Counted from the first letter of the stretch, positions 16,086 to 25,537 are shown. The stretch is DNA of 64,000 nucleotides from a bacterium (GCA_020444475.1 JAHLKV010000002.1:1-64000), one strand, 5' to 3'. The notes: generated from the sequence alone by a model not told the origin. Numbers and translations are program-made.

Positions 16086-17420
16086 CTATGCAGGGGACTC
16101 AATACCGAGACGCTTCATCTTGCGCCACAGGGTGGTCTTGTGCATCCCCAATTCGGCGGCGGCGGCAGTGCGGTTGCCGTTGTGTTTGCGGAGGACAGAG
16201 AGAATGACCTGGGCCTCGAGCTGCGCCAGGGTGGGGGCATCGGCCTGAGGAGCAGCATCGGCCGGTCGAAGGTATTCGGGAAGGTGTTCGGTTCCGATCA
16301 TACTCGCCCTGCACAGGACGAAGGCGTGTTCGATGATATTTTGCAGCTCACGGACGTTGCCGGGATAGTCGTGATCCATCAGAGCGACCAGTGCCGCAGG
16401 AGAGATATCCGTGATGGTTTTCCGCTTGAGCGAACTGAAATGGCTGAGGAAGTGGTCGACCAGCAGCGGGATGTCTTCCTTGCGCTCCCGGAGGGGTGGG
16501 AGTTCGATACGGATGACATTGATGCGGTAGTAGAGATCTTCGCGGAAGCTCCCGGCCTTGACGAGTTTTCTCAGGTTGCGATTGGTGGCGGTTATCACGC
16601 GGGCGGAAGTGGTCAGTGTTTCGGTTGAGCCGAGCGGTTCGAACGTTTTCTCCTGCAGGACACGGAGCAATCGAACCTGAAGGGCGGGAGAGATGTCACC
16701 GATTTCGTCGAGGAAGATCGTCCCGCGGTCGGCCAGAGCGAAGCGTCCGGGCTTGTCTTTCCTGGCGTCGGTAAAGGCGCCGGCTTTGTAGCCAAACAAC
16801 TCCGCTTCGAGAAGTGTATCCGGCAGGGCGCCACAGTTGACGGTGACCACGGGACCATCGCGATGGGTCGACAGATCGTGAATGGCGCGAGCGATGAGTT
16901 CCTTGCCGGTGCCGCTCTCCCCTTCGATGAGTATGGTGCTGTCGCTCTCGGCCAGAGTGGGCAGGATGTCGAAGATCTCGAGCATGCGGGCGTTTTTGCT
17001 GACGATGTCGTGAAAGGTGTAGCGCTTCTCCAGTTCACGGCGGAGGTGCTCGATGGAGCTGAGGTCGCGGAAGGTCTCGACGCCGCCGATGATGGTGCCG
17101 TCGGCATCTTTCAATATCGCCGTCGATATGCTGACGGGGACACGGTCACCGTCGGCGTTAATGATATAAATGACCTTATTGACGATTGGTTCGCCGGTCT
17201 CGCGGGTGTGGCGCAGAGCGCACGAGGTCTCACAGATCGAAGCGCGGAAGACTTCGCAGCAGCGGCGGCCGATCGCCTCCTTGCGGGGAATGCCGGTGAT
17301 TTGCTCGGCGGCGCGGTTGAAGGAACGGATCAGCCAGTTGTCATCGACCGTAAAGACACCGTCGGCGATACTGTCGAGGATGGCATCGGTGGCGCCATCA
17401 TGTAGGTAGTCGGGCGACAT
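16086..17420 (-). CDS. Sigma54 activator with Cys-containing PAS domain, cluster 1
   Basis: The 444-residue protein has an N-terminal PAS domain (about 10-120) and no receiver, so it senses directly. The PAS carries three cysteines in the pattern C54-x8-C63-x3-C67, conserved in the paralogue at 56050-57462, suggesting redox or Fe-S sensing. The AAA+ domain has Walker A GESGTGKE (167-174). Its sigma54-contact loop reads GAFTDA (214-219) instead of GAFTGA. The C-terminal Fis-type helix-turn-helix (NRTAAAAELGMHKTTLWRKMK) would bind the enhancer. It lies immediately upstream of the ORP-like operon on the same strand. Desulfovibrio orp operons are likewise sigma54-dependent with a linked activator, supporting this assignment. 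Confidence 0.85.
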   Translation of the reverse strand: MSPDYLHDGATDAILDSIADGVFTVDDNWLIRSFNRAAEQITGIPRKEAIGRRCCEVFRASICETSCALRHTRETGEPIVNKVIYIINADGDRVPVSISTAILKDADGTIIGGVETFRDLSSIEHLRRELEKRYTFHDIVSKNARMLEIFDILPTLAESDSTILIEGESGTGKELIARAIHDLSTHRDGPVVTVNCGALPDTLLEAELFGYKAGAFTDARKDKPGRFALADRGTIFLDEIGDISPALQVRLLRVLQEKTFEPLGSTETLTTSARVITATNRNLRKLVKAGSFREDLYYRINVIRIELPPLRERKEDIPLLVDHFLSHFSSLKRKTITDISPAALVALMDHDYPGNVRELQNIIEHAFVLCRASMIGTEHLPEYLRPADAAPQADAPTLAQLEAQVILSVLRKHNGNRTAAAAELGMHKTTLWRKMKRLGIESPA

Positions 17421-17580
17421 GAGGACAATATAGCACTCGATAGCGGTTCGTCGACTAAGAAATCGGGGTTGGCGGCAGCGGAGGATTCGGTGTACGGAGT
17501 TACATTTGCTCCGGGGGGAGGTTTGTCGTACATTGGCATCTGTTGATTCGCCTTAGGTGGGATGGTCGGTTGGAGGTTGT

Positions 17581-19035
17581 ATGGTTTTCAAAATAGTCGT
17601 CCTGGCGGCGTATGCCTTGATGATTGTCTGGGTCGGTGTGGCGGGATTTCGCAAGGCGCGGTCGTTCTCCGAGTACTTCCTGGGGGGTGGGAAGGTCGGC
17701 GCCTGGATGACGGCATTCACGTACGGCACCGCTTATTTCTCGGCCGTGCTGTTTATCGGATTCGCCGGGAAGGTCGGCTGGGGGTTCGGGCTCTCGGGTT
17801 TGTGGATTGCGGTCGGCAACACGTTGATCGGCGTGTTGCTGGTGTGGTGGCTTCTCGGTCCCCGGATCAAAAAGATGTCGACCGAGTATGGTGTTCATAC
17901 GATCGGCGAGTATTTCGAGAAGCGCTATCACAGCCCGTATCTGAAGTTGTTTGCGTCTGTCTGCATTTTCGTCTTTTTCATTCCCTACACAGCAGCAGTC
18001 TTCATGGGGCTGTCATATCTGTTCCGATCGACATTCGGTATGGACTACACGGTCGCGCTTATACTCATGGGTGCGTTCACCGCCATTTATCTCGTGCTGG
18101 GTGGCTACCGATCGATGACTATAATTGATATGGTATTCGGGGTCATCATGATCGTGGGTGTCGGCGTGTTGTTGTGGAGCATTATCGATGAAGGGAACGG
18201 ACTACATGCTATCGTCGGTGGGATATCCGCGATCGATCCGAAGTTAACGGCGCCGATTGGTCCGCCCGGGTGGTGGCCATTGTTCAGTCTGGTGTTTTTG
18301 ACGAGTGTGGCGCCGCTGGCCATGCCGCAGTTGGTGCAGAAGTTCTATGCCATTCGGGACAATCGGGCAATAAAGATCGGCATGGTCGGTTCGACGGTGT
18401 TTGCGCTGATCATCACCGGTATCGGTTATTTTGCGGGGGCAACGACGCGTTTCTTCCTGACTCCCGAGACGGCGCCGATGGCGTTCCGGGAGGGAGCGCC
18501 GGTGTTTGACGCCCTCATGCCCGAGCTGCTGACGCGGATTATTCCGGAGGCGTTGTCGGTGCTGATCCTGTTGCTTATCCTGTCGGCATCGATGTCCACC
18601 CTGGCGGCGCTGGTGCTTATCTCGAGTTCGGCGGTGGCTAAAGATTTCTATGCCGGATTCGTGAATCGAACGGTTTCGGACAGCCGACTGACATTGCTGA
18701 TGCGATTCGCCAGTGCAACGATCGTCCTGCTCGCCGTGGTCATGGCGTATTACCGACCGGCGACAATTGTCAGCGTGCTCGGTATATCCTGGGGAGCGAT
18801 TGGCGCCGCGTTTCTGGGACCGTTTCTGTGGGGGCTATTCTGGAAGCGGACCGGCAGGGCCGGGGCGATAGGTTCGTCGTCGCTCGGCCTGGCTGTCTGT
18901 TTGGGGTTGTATTTCAGCGGTACTCCCTCGCCGCAGGCCGGGACACTCGGCATGGTAACCTCGCTCGTCCTGGCCCCGGTGATCAGTCTGATGATACCGG
19001 CGAGAGACGAAGATACGAGAGCACAACATGCGTAG
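17581..19035 (+). CDS. Sodium:solute symporter (SSS family)
   Basis: The 484-residue inner-membrane protein has about 13 hydrophobic segments and SSS-family features: an early FRKARSFSEYFLGGGKVGAW loop, then YGVHTIGEYFEKRY, and a GAFTAIYLVLGGYRSM segment. These symporters import small organic solutes using the sodium gradient. GGAGG four bases before ATG fixes the start at 17581. Its end overlaps the next gene, encoding an outer-membrane channel, by 8 bases. The pair may act as a route across both membranes. The substrate cannot be told from sequence. Confidence 0.85.
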   Translation: MVFKIVVLAAYALMIVWVGVAGFRKARSFSEYFLGGGKVGAWMTAFTYGTAYFSAVLFIGFAGKVGWGFGLSGLWIAVGNTLIGVLLVWWLLGPRIKKMSTEYGVHTIGEYFEKRYHSPYLKLFASVCIFVFFIPYTAAVFMGLSYLFRSTFGMDYTVALILMGAFTAIYLVLGGYRSMTIIDMVFGVIMIVGVGVLLWSIIDEGNGLHAIVGGISAIDPKLTAPIGPPGWWPLFSLVFLTSVAPLAMPQLVQKFYAIRDNRAIKIGMVGSTVFALIITGIGYFAGATTRFFLTPETAPMAFREGAPVFDALMPELLTRIIPEALSVLILLLILSASMSTLAALVLISSSAVAKDFYAGFVNRTVSDSRLTLLMRFASATIVLLAVVMAYYRPATIVSVLGISWGAIGAAFLGPFLWGLFWKRTGRAGAIGSSSLGLAVCLGLYFSGTPSPQAGTLGMVTSLVLAPVISLMIPARDEDTRAQHA

Positions 19036-20332
19036 TCGAGTGGCTGCCCTGGCGCTCCTGCTGGTGATAGGATTCTCCAGTGCGACCGAGGCGAAGAAGA
19101 TCAACGATCGATGGTCGGTGAATTTCAGTGAGCGGTTTCGGCTGGTGAGTTGGGACAATGCCATTTCGCTCGATGAGACGGTCGATGCATCGCGGACGTT
19201 CACTCGTCACCGCAGCCAGTTCGGCGCCGTGTGGACCGGATCAGAGAACGTTGGGTTCGGTTTACAATTTGCGAATGAGTTCCGCTATCATGTCAATCCG
19301 ACGACGGTGGATTTCAATTTTGATGAGATATTCGTTGATCAGCTCTATGTCACACTAACGTCGCCGATGGATCAACCGGTGACAATAACACTCGGCAGGC
19401 AAAACATTATCCTCGGTGAGGGTTTTGTCGTGATGGATGGCCATCCGCTGGATGGATCACGGTCGATTTATTTCAACGCTGCGCGCCTCGACTGGCGGCC
19501 GAAAACCGGGCATGAATTGACGGCGTTTGCCAGCTACACCAAGGAGACCGACGAGCTTCTCCCGGTGGTCAACAAGCGCGATCAGGCATTGGTAGAGCAG
19601 CCGGAGCCGGGGATGGGGCTGTATTACAGCGGGGTGTGGTCGGGCAAAGACGTACACGCGTATGTCGTACACAAGCGCCGTGAGGAGAACTCCAGCCGGC
19701 CGTTCGCTGCCGAAGTTACTGCGGTGGGGAGTCGCCTCAAGCTGCCGCTATCGCACTCAATTGATCTGTCACTGGTTACCGAGGCTGCGTATCAGTTTGG
19801 GAAGATCGAAGACGTAGACTGCTCTGCGTATGGCGGCTACAGCTACCTTCGATACAAACCCGCCTGGCCTGTCGGGCGTTTCTTCCTGCCGACGTCTGTC
19901 ACCACTCGGTTCATTTATCTTTCCGGTGACGATCCGGGAACGGCCGACTATGAGGGGTGGGATCCGATGTTTGCGCGGTGGCCGAAATGGAGCGAGTCGT
20001 ATATCTATACTCAGGTGAAGGAAGCGGCCGTGGCGTGGTGGACCAACCTGATCTCATTAAATGTGGAAGCGCAGTTTGGTCTGACTTCGCGAGTTGATCT
20101 TCAGTTCAACTACCATCATCTGCTTGCCGCCGAAAAGCCCGATCCATCGCTCGACTTCCCCGGCGGAACCGGTACGACGCGCGGTGACTTGTTTATCGGC
20201 AAACTCACCTACGTGTTCGACCAGTATTGGTCGGGGCACGTGCTGTGGGAGGGGTTTGTGCCGGGGGATTTCTACTTCGAGGACGCCGACAGCTATGCCT
20301 GGATACGGGCGGAGCTGATGTATCGGTATTGA
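19028..20332 (+). CDS. Alginate-export-like outer-membrane beta-barrel
   Basis: The 434-residue product has a signal peptide (about 1-21, ending SSATEA) followed by alternating amphipathic strands and a terminal aromatic residue pattern (AELMYRY), typical of an outer-membrane barrel. The segment VTITLGRQNIILGEGFVV with GSRSIYFNAARLDWRP resembles the alginate-export (AlgE) superfamily, which includes many general substrate-specific porins. It is translationally coupled to the symporter by an 8-base overlap, suggesting that the channel supplies the symporter's substrate. An alginate role is not implied: no alginate genes are nearby. Confidence 0.7.
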   Translation: MRSRVAALALLLVIGFSSATEAKKINDRWSVNFSERFRLVSWDNAISLDETVDASRTFTRHRSQFGAVWTGSENVGFGLQFANEFRYHVNPTTVDFNFDEIFVDQLYVTLTSPMDQPVTITLGRQNIILGEGFVVMDGHPLDGSRSIYFNAARLDWRPKTGHELTAFASYTKETDELLPVVNKRDQALVEQPEPGMGLYYSGVWSGKDVHAYVVHKRREENSSRPFAAEVTAVGSRLKLPLSHSIDLSLVTEAAYQFGKIEDVDCSAYGGYSYLRYKPAWPVGRFFLPTSVTTRFIYLSGDDPGTADYEGWDPMFARWPKWSESYIYTQVKEAAVAWWTNLISLNVEAQFGLTSRVDLQFNYHHLLAAEKPDPSLDFPGGTGTTRGDLFIGKLTYVFDQYWSGHVLWEGFVPGDFYFEDADSYAWIRAELMYRY

Positions 20333-20348
20333 CATCCGAACGCGCTCG

Positions 20349-20376
20349 CATCCTGCAGGAGCAGTCGGTTCTGCAG
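20349..20376. terminator. Hairpin between convergent genes
   Basis: An 8-bp perfect stem (TCCTGCAG/CTGCAGGA) with a 12-base loop lies between the barrel gene and the helicase gene, which converge here. No T-run follows on either strand, so a terminator role is only likely by position. Confidence 0.35.
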
Positions 20377-20432
20377 GAGGAAGTGGACTGCGGTATCGGA
20401 CGAAATCTTCAGGGACAGCGTCGCCCCTCGCA

Positions 20433-21701
20433 TTATTTCTGTCGTGGCCGGTCGCCGCGATTCGATTTTCCCGTGGGAGCGTGGCTCCTGGTTCCCGGTC
20501 GTTTCCGGGGCCGTTTTCGCTTGGTGGCTTTCGGTTGAGACGGTCGCTCGGTCGGCCTCGGGGTAGGCTGTCGAGTGGGGAGTGCCGGCACTTTCTTAAT
20601 CGACAGACCGGTGTGGATCAGTCGCTCAATGTCTTTGACATCCTTGCGCTGGTCGAATGTCGCGAACGAGATTGCTCGTCCTCCCATCCCCGCCCGTGCG
20701 GTCCGTCCGATACGGTGGACATAGTCCTGGGTGTTCATGGGGAGATCGAAATTGACGACCAGTTCGATGCCGACGACATCGATGCCACGGGCGGCGATAT
20801 CCGTGGCTACCAGTATACGGTACTTCCCGGACTTGAATCCTTCGAGCGCATCGCGGCGTTGGGGCTGAGTCCGGTCGGAGTGAATTTCAGCGGCGTTGTG
20901 ATCGAGTTTTCGGAGATTGCGGGCAAGCTTGCGCGCACCGTACTTGGTACGGGTAAACACCAGAACGGGACCGAGGTACTGGGTCAGCAGCAGTTGGAGC
21001 AGGCGCTCCTTGGATTGGCGTTCGATGAAGAATACTTCCTGTACGACGCGTTCGGCCGCCGTGCCGGAGGGCGCCATCTCGATGTTGATGGGGAGTTTCA
21101 TGTGCTGTCGCGCCAGCGAGAGGATTTCAGTCGGCATGGTCGCTGAAAACAGCATGGTTTGCCGCTCCGCGGTCGCCGCCTGCATGATCTTTTTCAACTG
21201 CGGTGCGAAGCCCATATCGAGCATTCGGTCGGCCTCGTCCAGAACGAGGATTTCTATATCGGCGAGGTCTACGATGTGTCTTTCGAGGAAGTCTACGAGC
21301 CGTCCGGGGGTCGCAACAATCACCCTCGGTTTTTTTTCGAGGGCGCGAATCTGGGTTCCTTCGGAAGCGCCGCCGATTACAACTGCGGTTCTGAGGCCGT
21401 GTGAACGACCGACCGACTGGAGAGCGTCGTTCACCTGAAGGGCGAGTTCGCGGGTCGGCAGCAAAACCAGCCCACGACCTTTGAGTCGAGCAAGTCGCTG
21501 CAGCATGGGGATGCCGAAGGCGAGTGTCTTGCCGGTGCCGGTTTGGGCGATGGCGATAAGATCCTTGCCTTCGAGTCCGACCGGTATGGAGCTGCGCTGA
21601 ATGGGGGTTGGCTCAGTGAATCGTAATCGCGCGATCGCGTCGAGCAGGCCGGGAGCAATGCCCAGGCCGCTGAATCCTGTAGGGAGTATATTCTTGGTCA
21701 T
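20433..21701 (-). CDS. DEAD-box RNA helicase (RhlE-like)
   Basis: The product of about 422 residues carries all the helicase motifs: Q motif (FTEPTPIQRSSIP), AQTGTGKT, PTRELALQV, VLDEADRMLDMG, FSATMP, VFTRTKYGARKL, ATDIAARGIDV and HRIGRTARAG. The C-terminal 50 residues are basic and proline-rich (RPTERPSQPKATKRKRPRKR), suited to RNA binding. This layout matches RhlE-type helicases that remodel rRNA or mRNA in the cytoplasm. ATG at 21701 is preferred because the family core begins soon after it; in-frame ATG codons at 21728 and 21740 cannot be excluded. No operon partner. Confidence 0.9.
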   Translation of the reverse strand: MTKNILPTGFSGLGIAPGLLDAIARLRFTEPTPIQRSSIPVGLEGKDLIAIAQTGTGKTLAFGIPMLQRLARLKGRGLVLLPTRELALQVNDALQSVGRSHGLRTAVVIGGASEGTQIRALEKKPRVIVATPGRLVDFLERHIVDLADIEILVLDEADRMLDMGFAPQLKKIMQAATAERQTMLFSATMPTEILSLARQHMKLPINIEMAPSGTAAERVVQEVFFIERQSKERLLQLLLTQYLGPVLVFTRTKYGARKLARNLRKLDHNAAEIHSDRTQPQRRDALEGFKSGKYRILVATDIAARGIDVVGIELVVNFDLPMNTQDYVHRIGRTARAGMGGRAISFATFDQRKDVKDIERLIHTGLSIKKVPALPTRQPTPRPTERPSQPKATKRKRPRKRPGTRSHAPTGKSNRGDRPRQK

Positions 21702-21769
21702 TAAGCATGATACGGACAGCTTATCCATATTAACAGACAATTCGACCAGAAAGTGCAGCCGAGAGGTAA

Positions 21770-22981
21770 CTAAAACGACAGTTGAAGCTGGGAGCGGACC
21801 TGGAAGACGGTTCGGTCGTGATCGAGGCGGTCCGTGCCGAGAAACCCAAAATCGTTCTGCAGCTTCAGATTGTCGCCGTCGAGGTAGTAGTTGCAGCCGA
21901 TGGTCGCTTCCTGTTCGCGTTGCACTTTCCCCGCGCTTTTGTACCGCGCACTGACATCCGGGTCGTCGGTATCAGCGATGATTGCGGCGGCGCGACTTCG
22001 CGCCATCAGGGCGACGTTGTCATCAACATCAACCATTGCATACCGAGCCGCTATGTCAACGCGTTGTGACACTCTGATAGATGTCTGGATGAGAAACCCA
22101 CTGAGGGCGAGTTTGGTGCGGTACCAGTCGTACTTTCGCATAAATGACAGATAGCCGGCCGTCATCAGTGACACCCCGCGACACTTAAAGAGGAACTCCT
22201 GCGCCACGCGCACCGACGGCTCTTCGTACATGGCAGCGTCCATGTCACACGCGGCACTGGCGGCGATACTTACACGAAGCGGGCCGCCGTCGGGATCGGA
22301 GTCGGAACCGACATCGATGCCTCGGGAGTTGTAGGCGAGGTGCAGGACCAGCTCGGGATGGAACTCGGAATTGGATGCTGAGCCGGAGAGATCCGAGATA
22401 TTCACGATCTTCTCTCCGTGGAGCAGGGCTATTCCGGTTCCGTGTGAGGCGCGGGCGTTGACGCCGCTGAAGAGACCAAACACAAAGGCGTATCGTGGAG
22501 GTCGTTCATAGCCGTTGTGGAGAGCGAGGCCCATCTGGCGCTCGGCGCCGAAGTATCTCGTGACCGTTGACCAGTCTACGAAGGTCAGGCGCTGGAATGA
22601 TTGTATGCGATAGCGTGTGAAGGGTATTTTAAACTGGCCCGCGCGAACGGAAAAACTGTTGTGAAGGCGGGCGTCGAAGTAGAGGTCCATCAGTTCGATC
22701 GCACCGGGGGCCGTGCTGAGATGAAGGCGGAACAGCAGGTGGCGTTCGGGGAGGCTGAGCGTGAGGCTGGGACGGATCCTCCGGGCACGCATGAACAGCC
22801 CGGATTCTCGCTGGGTCCCTCCCCCGTTGTCGCGGGTTTCCCAATAGGTCTGAAGCTGCGAAGCGAGTTGCAGGCGAAGGACGGCGGTGCTGTCACGATT
22901 GGCGGTTTCGAACGGACCGATGGTCGCCGAGACAGAACTGCAGGCGAGCGAGAACAGACCGACCAGCACGACGATTCTCAT
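21770..22981 (-). CDS. Porin O/P-like outer-membrane protein
   Basis: The 403-residue product has a signal peptide (MRIVVLVGLFSLACSSVSA) and features of the phosphate-selective porin O/P family: an early barrel strand pattern, SVRAGQFKIPFTRYRI, and a late NYYLDGDNLKLQNDFGF strand, ending QVRSQLQLSF with a terminal aromatic residue. It would form an outer-membrane barrel pore. ATG at 22981 is chosen over an upstream TTG at 22996; GGGAG lies ahead of it. It is upstream of the helicase gene on the same strand but probably independent. Ion preference cannot be inferred. Confidence 0.75.
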   Translation of the reverse strand: MRIVVLVGLFSLACSSVSATIGPFETANRDSTAVLRLQLASQLQTYWETRDNGGGTQRESGLFMRARRIRPSLTLSLPERHLLFRLHLSTAPGAIELMDLYFDARLHNSFSVRAGQFKIPFTRYRIQSFQRLTFVDWSTVTRYFGAERQMGLALHNGYERPPRYAFVFGLFSGVNARASHGTGIALLHGEKIVNISDLSGSASNSEFHPELVLHLAYNSRGIDVGSDSDPDGGPLRVSIAASAACDMDAAMYEEPSVRVAQEFLFKCRGVSLMTAGYLSFMRKYDWYRTKLALSGFLIQTSIRVSQRVDIAARYAMVDVDDNVALMARSRAAAIIADTDDPDVSARYKSAGKVQREQEATIGCNYYLDGDNLKLQNDFGFLGTDRLDHDRTVFQVRSQLQLSF

Positions 22982-23116
22982 GGCGATATCTCCCAACGTG
23001 CAACGCGAGGATCAAGTTGCTGCAAGGATACATCGTTCGTCGATAATGGTCAAGCGAGTCCGCAGTGCGAGGCGCCATTCAGGAGCATGGCTATCGTATT
23101 TCGGGCAACAGCGAGA

Positions 23117-23935
23117 CTAGTTCCGATCCGTCTCCTCGTCGGCTCTCTGAATGCGGTCGTGCAGGCAGGAGCGCTGTAGACGGATTTCCTCGGTGAGGAA
23201 ACGTTCGAGTTGTCCAGGGTCGGGAGCGATCAGTGGTCGTAGTCGCGGCATCATTCTAGCGCCGGAAGTGGCTATTCGTTTGGCGTAGGCAATGGCGGCT
23301 TCGTGGAAGTCTCTTTCCGGCAACACCTCGGTGATAAGGCCAAGTTCGTGCGCTTCGGTGGCGGAGACGCGCTCGCGGGTGATGAGCATTTCAAGCATCT
23401 GGCCTCGGCCGATGTACTGCGGAAGGAAGAAAGTGAGTCCGCCACCGGGCATCGCCGAGTCGTGGATGGGGGCAAAGTTGAACCACATGTCTGTGCCGGC
23501 AAGGCGAACGTCGGCTACGAGGCTGAGTCCGATAAAGGGGCAGGCGACCTCACCGCAGAGGGCGGCGATAAGCAGCTTGCGGTAGCGGGCGGCCAGCAGG
23601 ATGTACTGGCTGAGCATATTGAGTTCGCGGGCCAGACGGAGTTCCCGTTCTTCACGGGTGACGGCTGCATCGGTCGAGGTATCGCCGAGCCGGTGGTAGC
23701 GCTCTCGGGCGGCGCGCTGCACGCGTTCGTCGGCGAAAGCATTTCGTTCGTTCAGAAAGAGCAGGGCGGTGATCGAGGGATCTTCTTCGATTTCGTTCAG
23801 GCGCTGGAAGAGGGTGTCTTTCCAGTCCAGGGAGGCCATGAGTTCGATTGCCGCAGGCTTCATGTGAAGCACGGCCAGGTGGTCGTCCTTGTAGAAGACG
23901 ACGGCTTCGGATTCGAAAATGATTTCGCTGGTCAT
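23117..23935 (-). CDS. Enoyl-CoA hydratase/isomerase (crotonase) family protein
   Basis: The 272-residue cytoplasmic protein shows the crotonase fold: an ALCGEVACPFIGLSLVADVRLAG segment forming the oxyanion hole and the GGGLTFFLPQYIGRGQMLEML helix region, then EAHELGLITEVLP. Such enzymes act on acyl-CoA thioesters. The N-terminal segment is longer and more charged than in FadB-type hydratases, and the catalytic glutamates are not clearly identifiable, so the reaction is open. Start at 23935 follows AGGAGA. A copy of the putative MarR operator lies about 180 bp upstream, suggesting co-regulation with the drug-type efflux operon, and thus perhaps a role in handling aromatic or lipid-like toxins. 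Confidence 0.75.
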   Translation of the reverse strand: MTSEIIFESEAVVFYKDDHLAVLHMKPAAIELMASLDWKDTLFQRLNEIEEDPSITALLFLNERNAFADERVQRAARERYHRLGDTSTDAAVTREERELRLARELNMLSQYILLAARYRKLLIAALCGEVACPFIGLSLVADVRLAGTDMWFNFAPIHDSAMPGGGLTFFLPQYIGRGQMLEMLITRERVSATEAHELGLITEVLPERDFHEAAIAYAKRIATSGARMMPRLRPLIAPDPGQLERFLTEEIRLQRSCLHDRIQRADEETDRN

Positions 23936-23990
23936 CACATCATCTCCTGATCGTCGCTGCGTTCCGTGGTTTCCGACTGCCGGAAGAGGT

Positions 23991-24020
23991 GCGGGAGGGC
24001 AGCCGAAGCCACCCTCCCGC
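23991..24020. other. GC-rich hairpin in the crotonase leader
   Basis: A perfect 9-bp stem, GCGGGAGGG/CCCTCCCGC, with a 12-base loop lies between the MarR-type box and the crotonase start. No T-run follows, so it may be an mRNA leader structure rather than a terminator. Confidence 0.4.
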
Positions 24021-24117
24021 GAGCGGGGACCACGGGGGGGCTTGTGCGAACCGTAATGACAGACTCATCATCACGCGGTTGGTCGCGCAGCGAGTCTCTT
24101 TGTCACAGTTCAAATGC

Positions 24118-24128
24118 GTGTATATGCA
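24118..24128 (-). promoter_or_regulatory. Putative MarR operator, copy A (crotonase gene)
   Basis: The minus strand reads TGCATATACAC, identical to copies at 29771-29781 and 30297-30307. It lies about 180 bp upstream of the crotonase start and downstream of the TolC stop. Confidence 0.5.
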
Positions 24129-24179
24129 TGTTACTAGTCTCAATACGTTCCGCCGGCGTGTGTCCACCGACGGAGCTGC

Positions 24180-25526
24180 TTAGTCGCTTTTCTTATTCAT
24201 ATTCCCGGTCACACGCTGCCAATCGTACCAGGCAGCGAGGTATTCAAACACCGCTGAGTAGTAAGCGACGGTTGCCTGGTCGAGACCGACCCGGGCATCC
24301 TTGAGTTCCAACTGGGTGGTCAGTCCGGAGCGGGCGGTCGCCTCGGCGATATCAAACGCTTTGCGGGCCGTGGTCAGGGCGGTGTTGGCGGATGATATCC
24401 GCTCGTGGGCTTCTTCGAGTCGGAGCCGGACGCTCTTTATCTCCTTCTCGATCTCGTCCCTTCGGCGCGCGATCTCGAGCCGGGACTTGTCGAGTTGCAC
24501 ACTGGCCTGACGGACTTTCGCCCGGGTCTCGCCGCCCTGGTAGATCGGCACGGACAGCATCAGCCCCACAGTCCAGGAGTTGTTTTCCTCCTCGAGCTTG
24601 AAATCGTTGGACTGCGCCGAGTAGCCGTAGCCGGCAACAGCCGACAGTGATGGATAGTAACCGGAGCGCTGGGCGCTGACGTTCGTCTTTCGCAACTGCT
24701 CTTCCCAGAGCATGGCATTGTAGTCAGGGCGTTGTGCGAGGACGGTTTCGATGTCGACCTGTTTCGGCAATTGCGGGTAACGATCGAGCGAACCGTTGAG
24801 TTCAAGGGTCGTATCGACCGGGATACCGGCGAAGTTTTTGAGATCAACCAGGGCCAGTTCGAGATTGCGCCTGGTGGCAGCGGTTTGCGGGACAGCATCA
24901 CGATAGCGCGACTCGGCCTGTAGCAGCTGGAATTCCGAGGCCAGTCCGCTCTCGAAGCGCTTTTTCATGTCCAGGTAGTTGTCATGGGCATTTTGTTCGG
25001 CCAGCTCGGCGACGGTCACCACGCGCTCCAGCAGCAACGCCTGCGAGAACGCCTGTTTGGAGAGCGTGAGGATCTGCTGGTAGGTTGCATCGTAGGTGTA
25101 GTCGGTCAACCGCCGATACTGGCGGGCGGCAGCGATGGCGTTGAAGACCGTGCCGCTGAACAGCGTCTGGCGCAGCGACACACCGGCGGTGAACTCGTTG
25201 TCCCGGTTCATATCGATCTTCGAGACTCCCCCTTCGCCGGAGAGTGCGGAGAAGTCGAGGTATGAGTAGACATCGCTCAGATTGCGGGTGTATCCGGCCT
25301 GAGCGGAGATATGCGGCAGGGCCAGTCCGATCGCTTCGCTTTTCTGAGCATCGGCCTCTTCACGATCCTTTTCCGCAATTTGGAGCTGCTTGCTGTATCG
25401 CTCGACCAGAGAAACGAACTCGTCGAGATCCACCTCCTTTGCCTGTAATCGTACGCCGGTCGGTGCGAGGCAGATCAGAAGTATGAGCAGTACGGCGATC
25501 GGTCGTATGATGATGGTACGTGTCAT
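24180..25526 (-). CDS. TolC-family outer-membrane channel of the MarR-linked pump
   Basis: The product of about 448 residues has a signal peptide (IIIRPIAVLLILLICLAPTGVRL) and two outer-membrane efflux repeats with long amphipathic helices (LVERYSKQLQIAEKDREEAD; VRQASVQLDKSRLEIARRRD). It would form the exit duct for the RND pump encoded just upstream. A GTG at 25541 overlaps the pump stop codon; the ATG at 25526 was preferred because a signal peptide begins there. Last in the marR-MFP-RND-TolC set. Substrates unknown. Confidence 0.85.
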   Translation of the reverse strand: MTRTIIIRPIAVLLILLICLAPTGVRLQAKEVDLDEFVSLVERYSKQLQIAEKDREEADAQKSEAIGLALPHISAQAGYTRNLSDVYSYLDFSALSGEGGVSKIDMNRDNEFTAGVSLRQTLFSGTVFNAIAAARQYRRLTDYTYDATYQQILTLSKQAFSQALLLERVVTVAELAEQNAHDNYLDMKKRFESGLASEFQLLQAESRYRDAVPQTAATRRNLELALVDLKNFAGIPVDTTLELNGSLDRYPQLPKQVDIETVLAQRPDYNAMLWEEQLRKTNVSAQRSGYYPSLSAVAGYGYSAQSNDFKLEEENNSWTVGLMLSVPIYQGGETRAKVRQASVQLDKSRLEIARRRDEIEKEIKSVRLRLEEAHERISSANTALTTARKAFDIAEATARSGLTTQLELKDARVGLDQATVAYYSAVFEYLAAWYDWQRVTGNMNKKSD

Positions 25527-25537
25527 GTCGTCGAGCC

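Noticed and set aside
19028..20332. Alginate export function for the barrel protein
   Set aside because: No alginate synthesis genes nearby; the superfamily includes many unrelated porins, so only the fold is claimed.
23940..24179. Possible 75-residue gene between the TolC and crotonase genes
   Set aside because: No ribosome site and no recognisable motif; the region is better explained by the operator box and leader hairpin.
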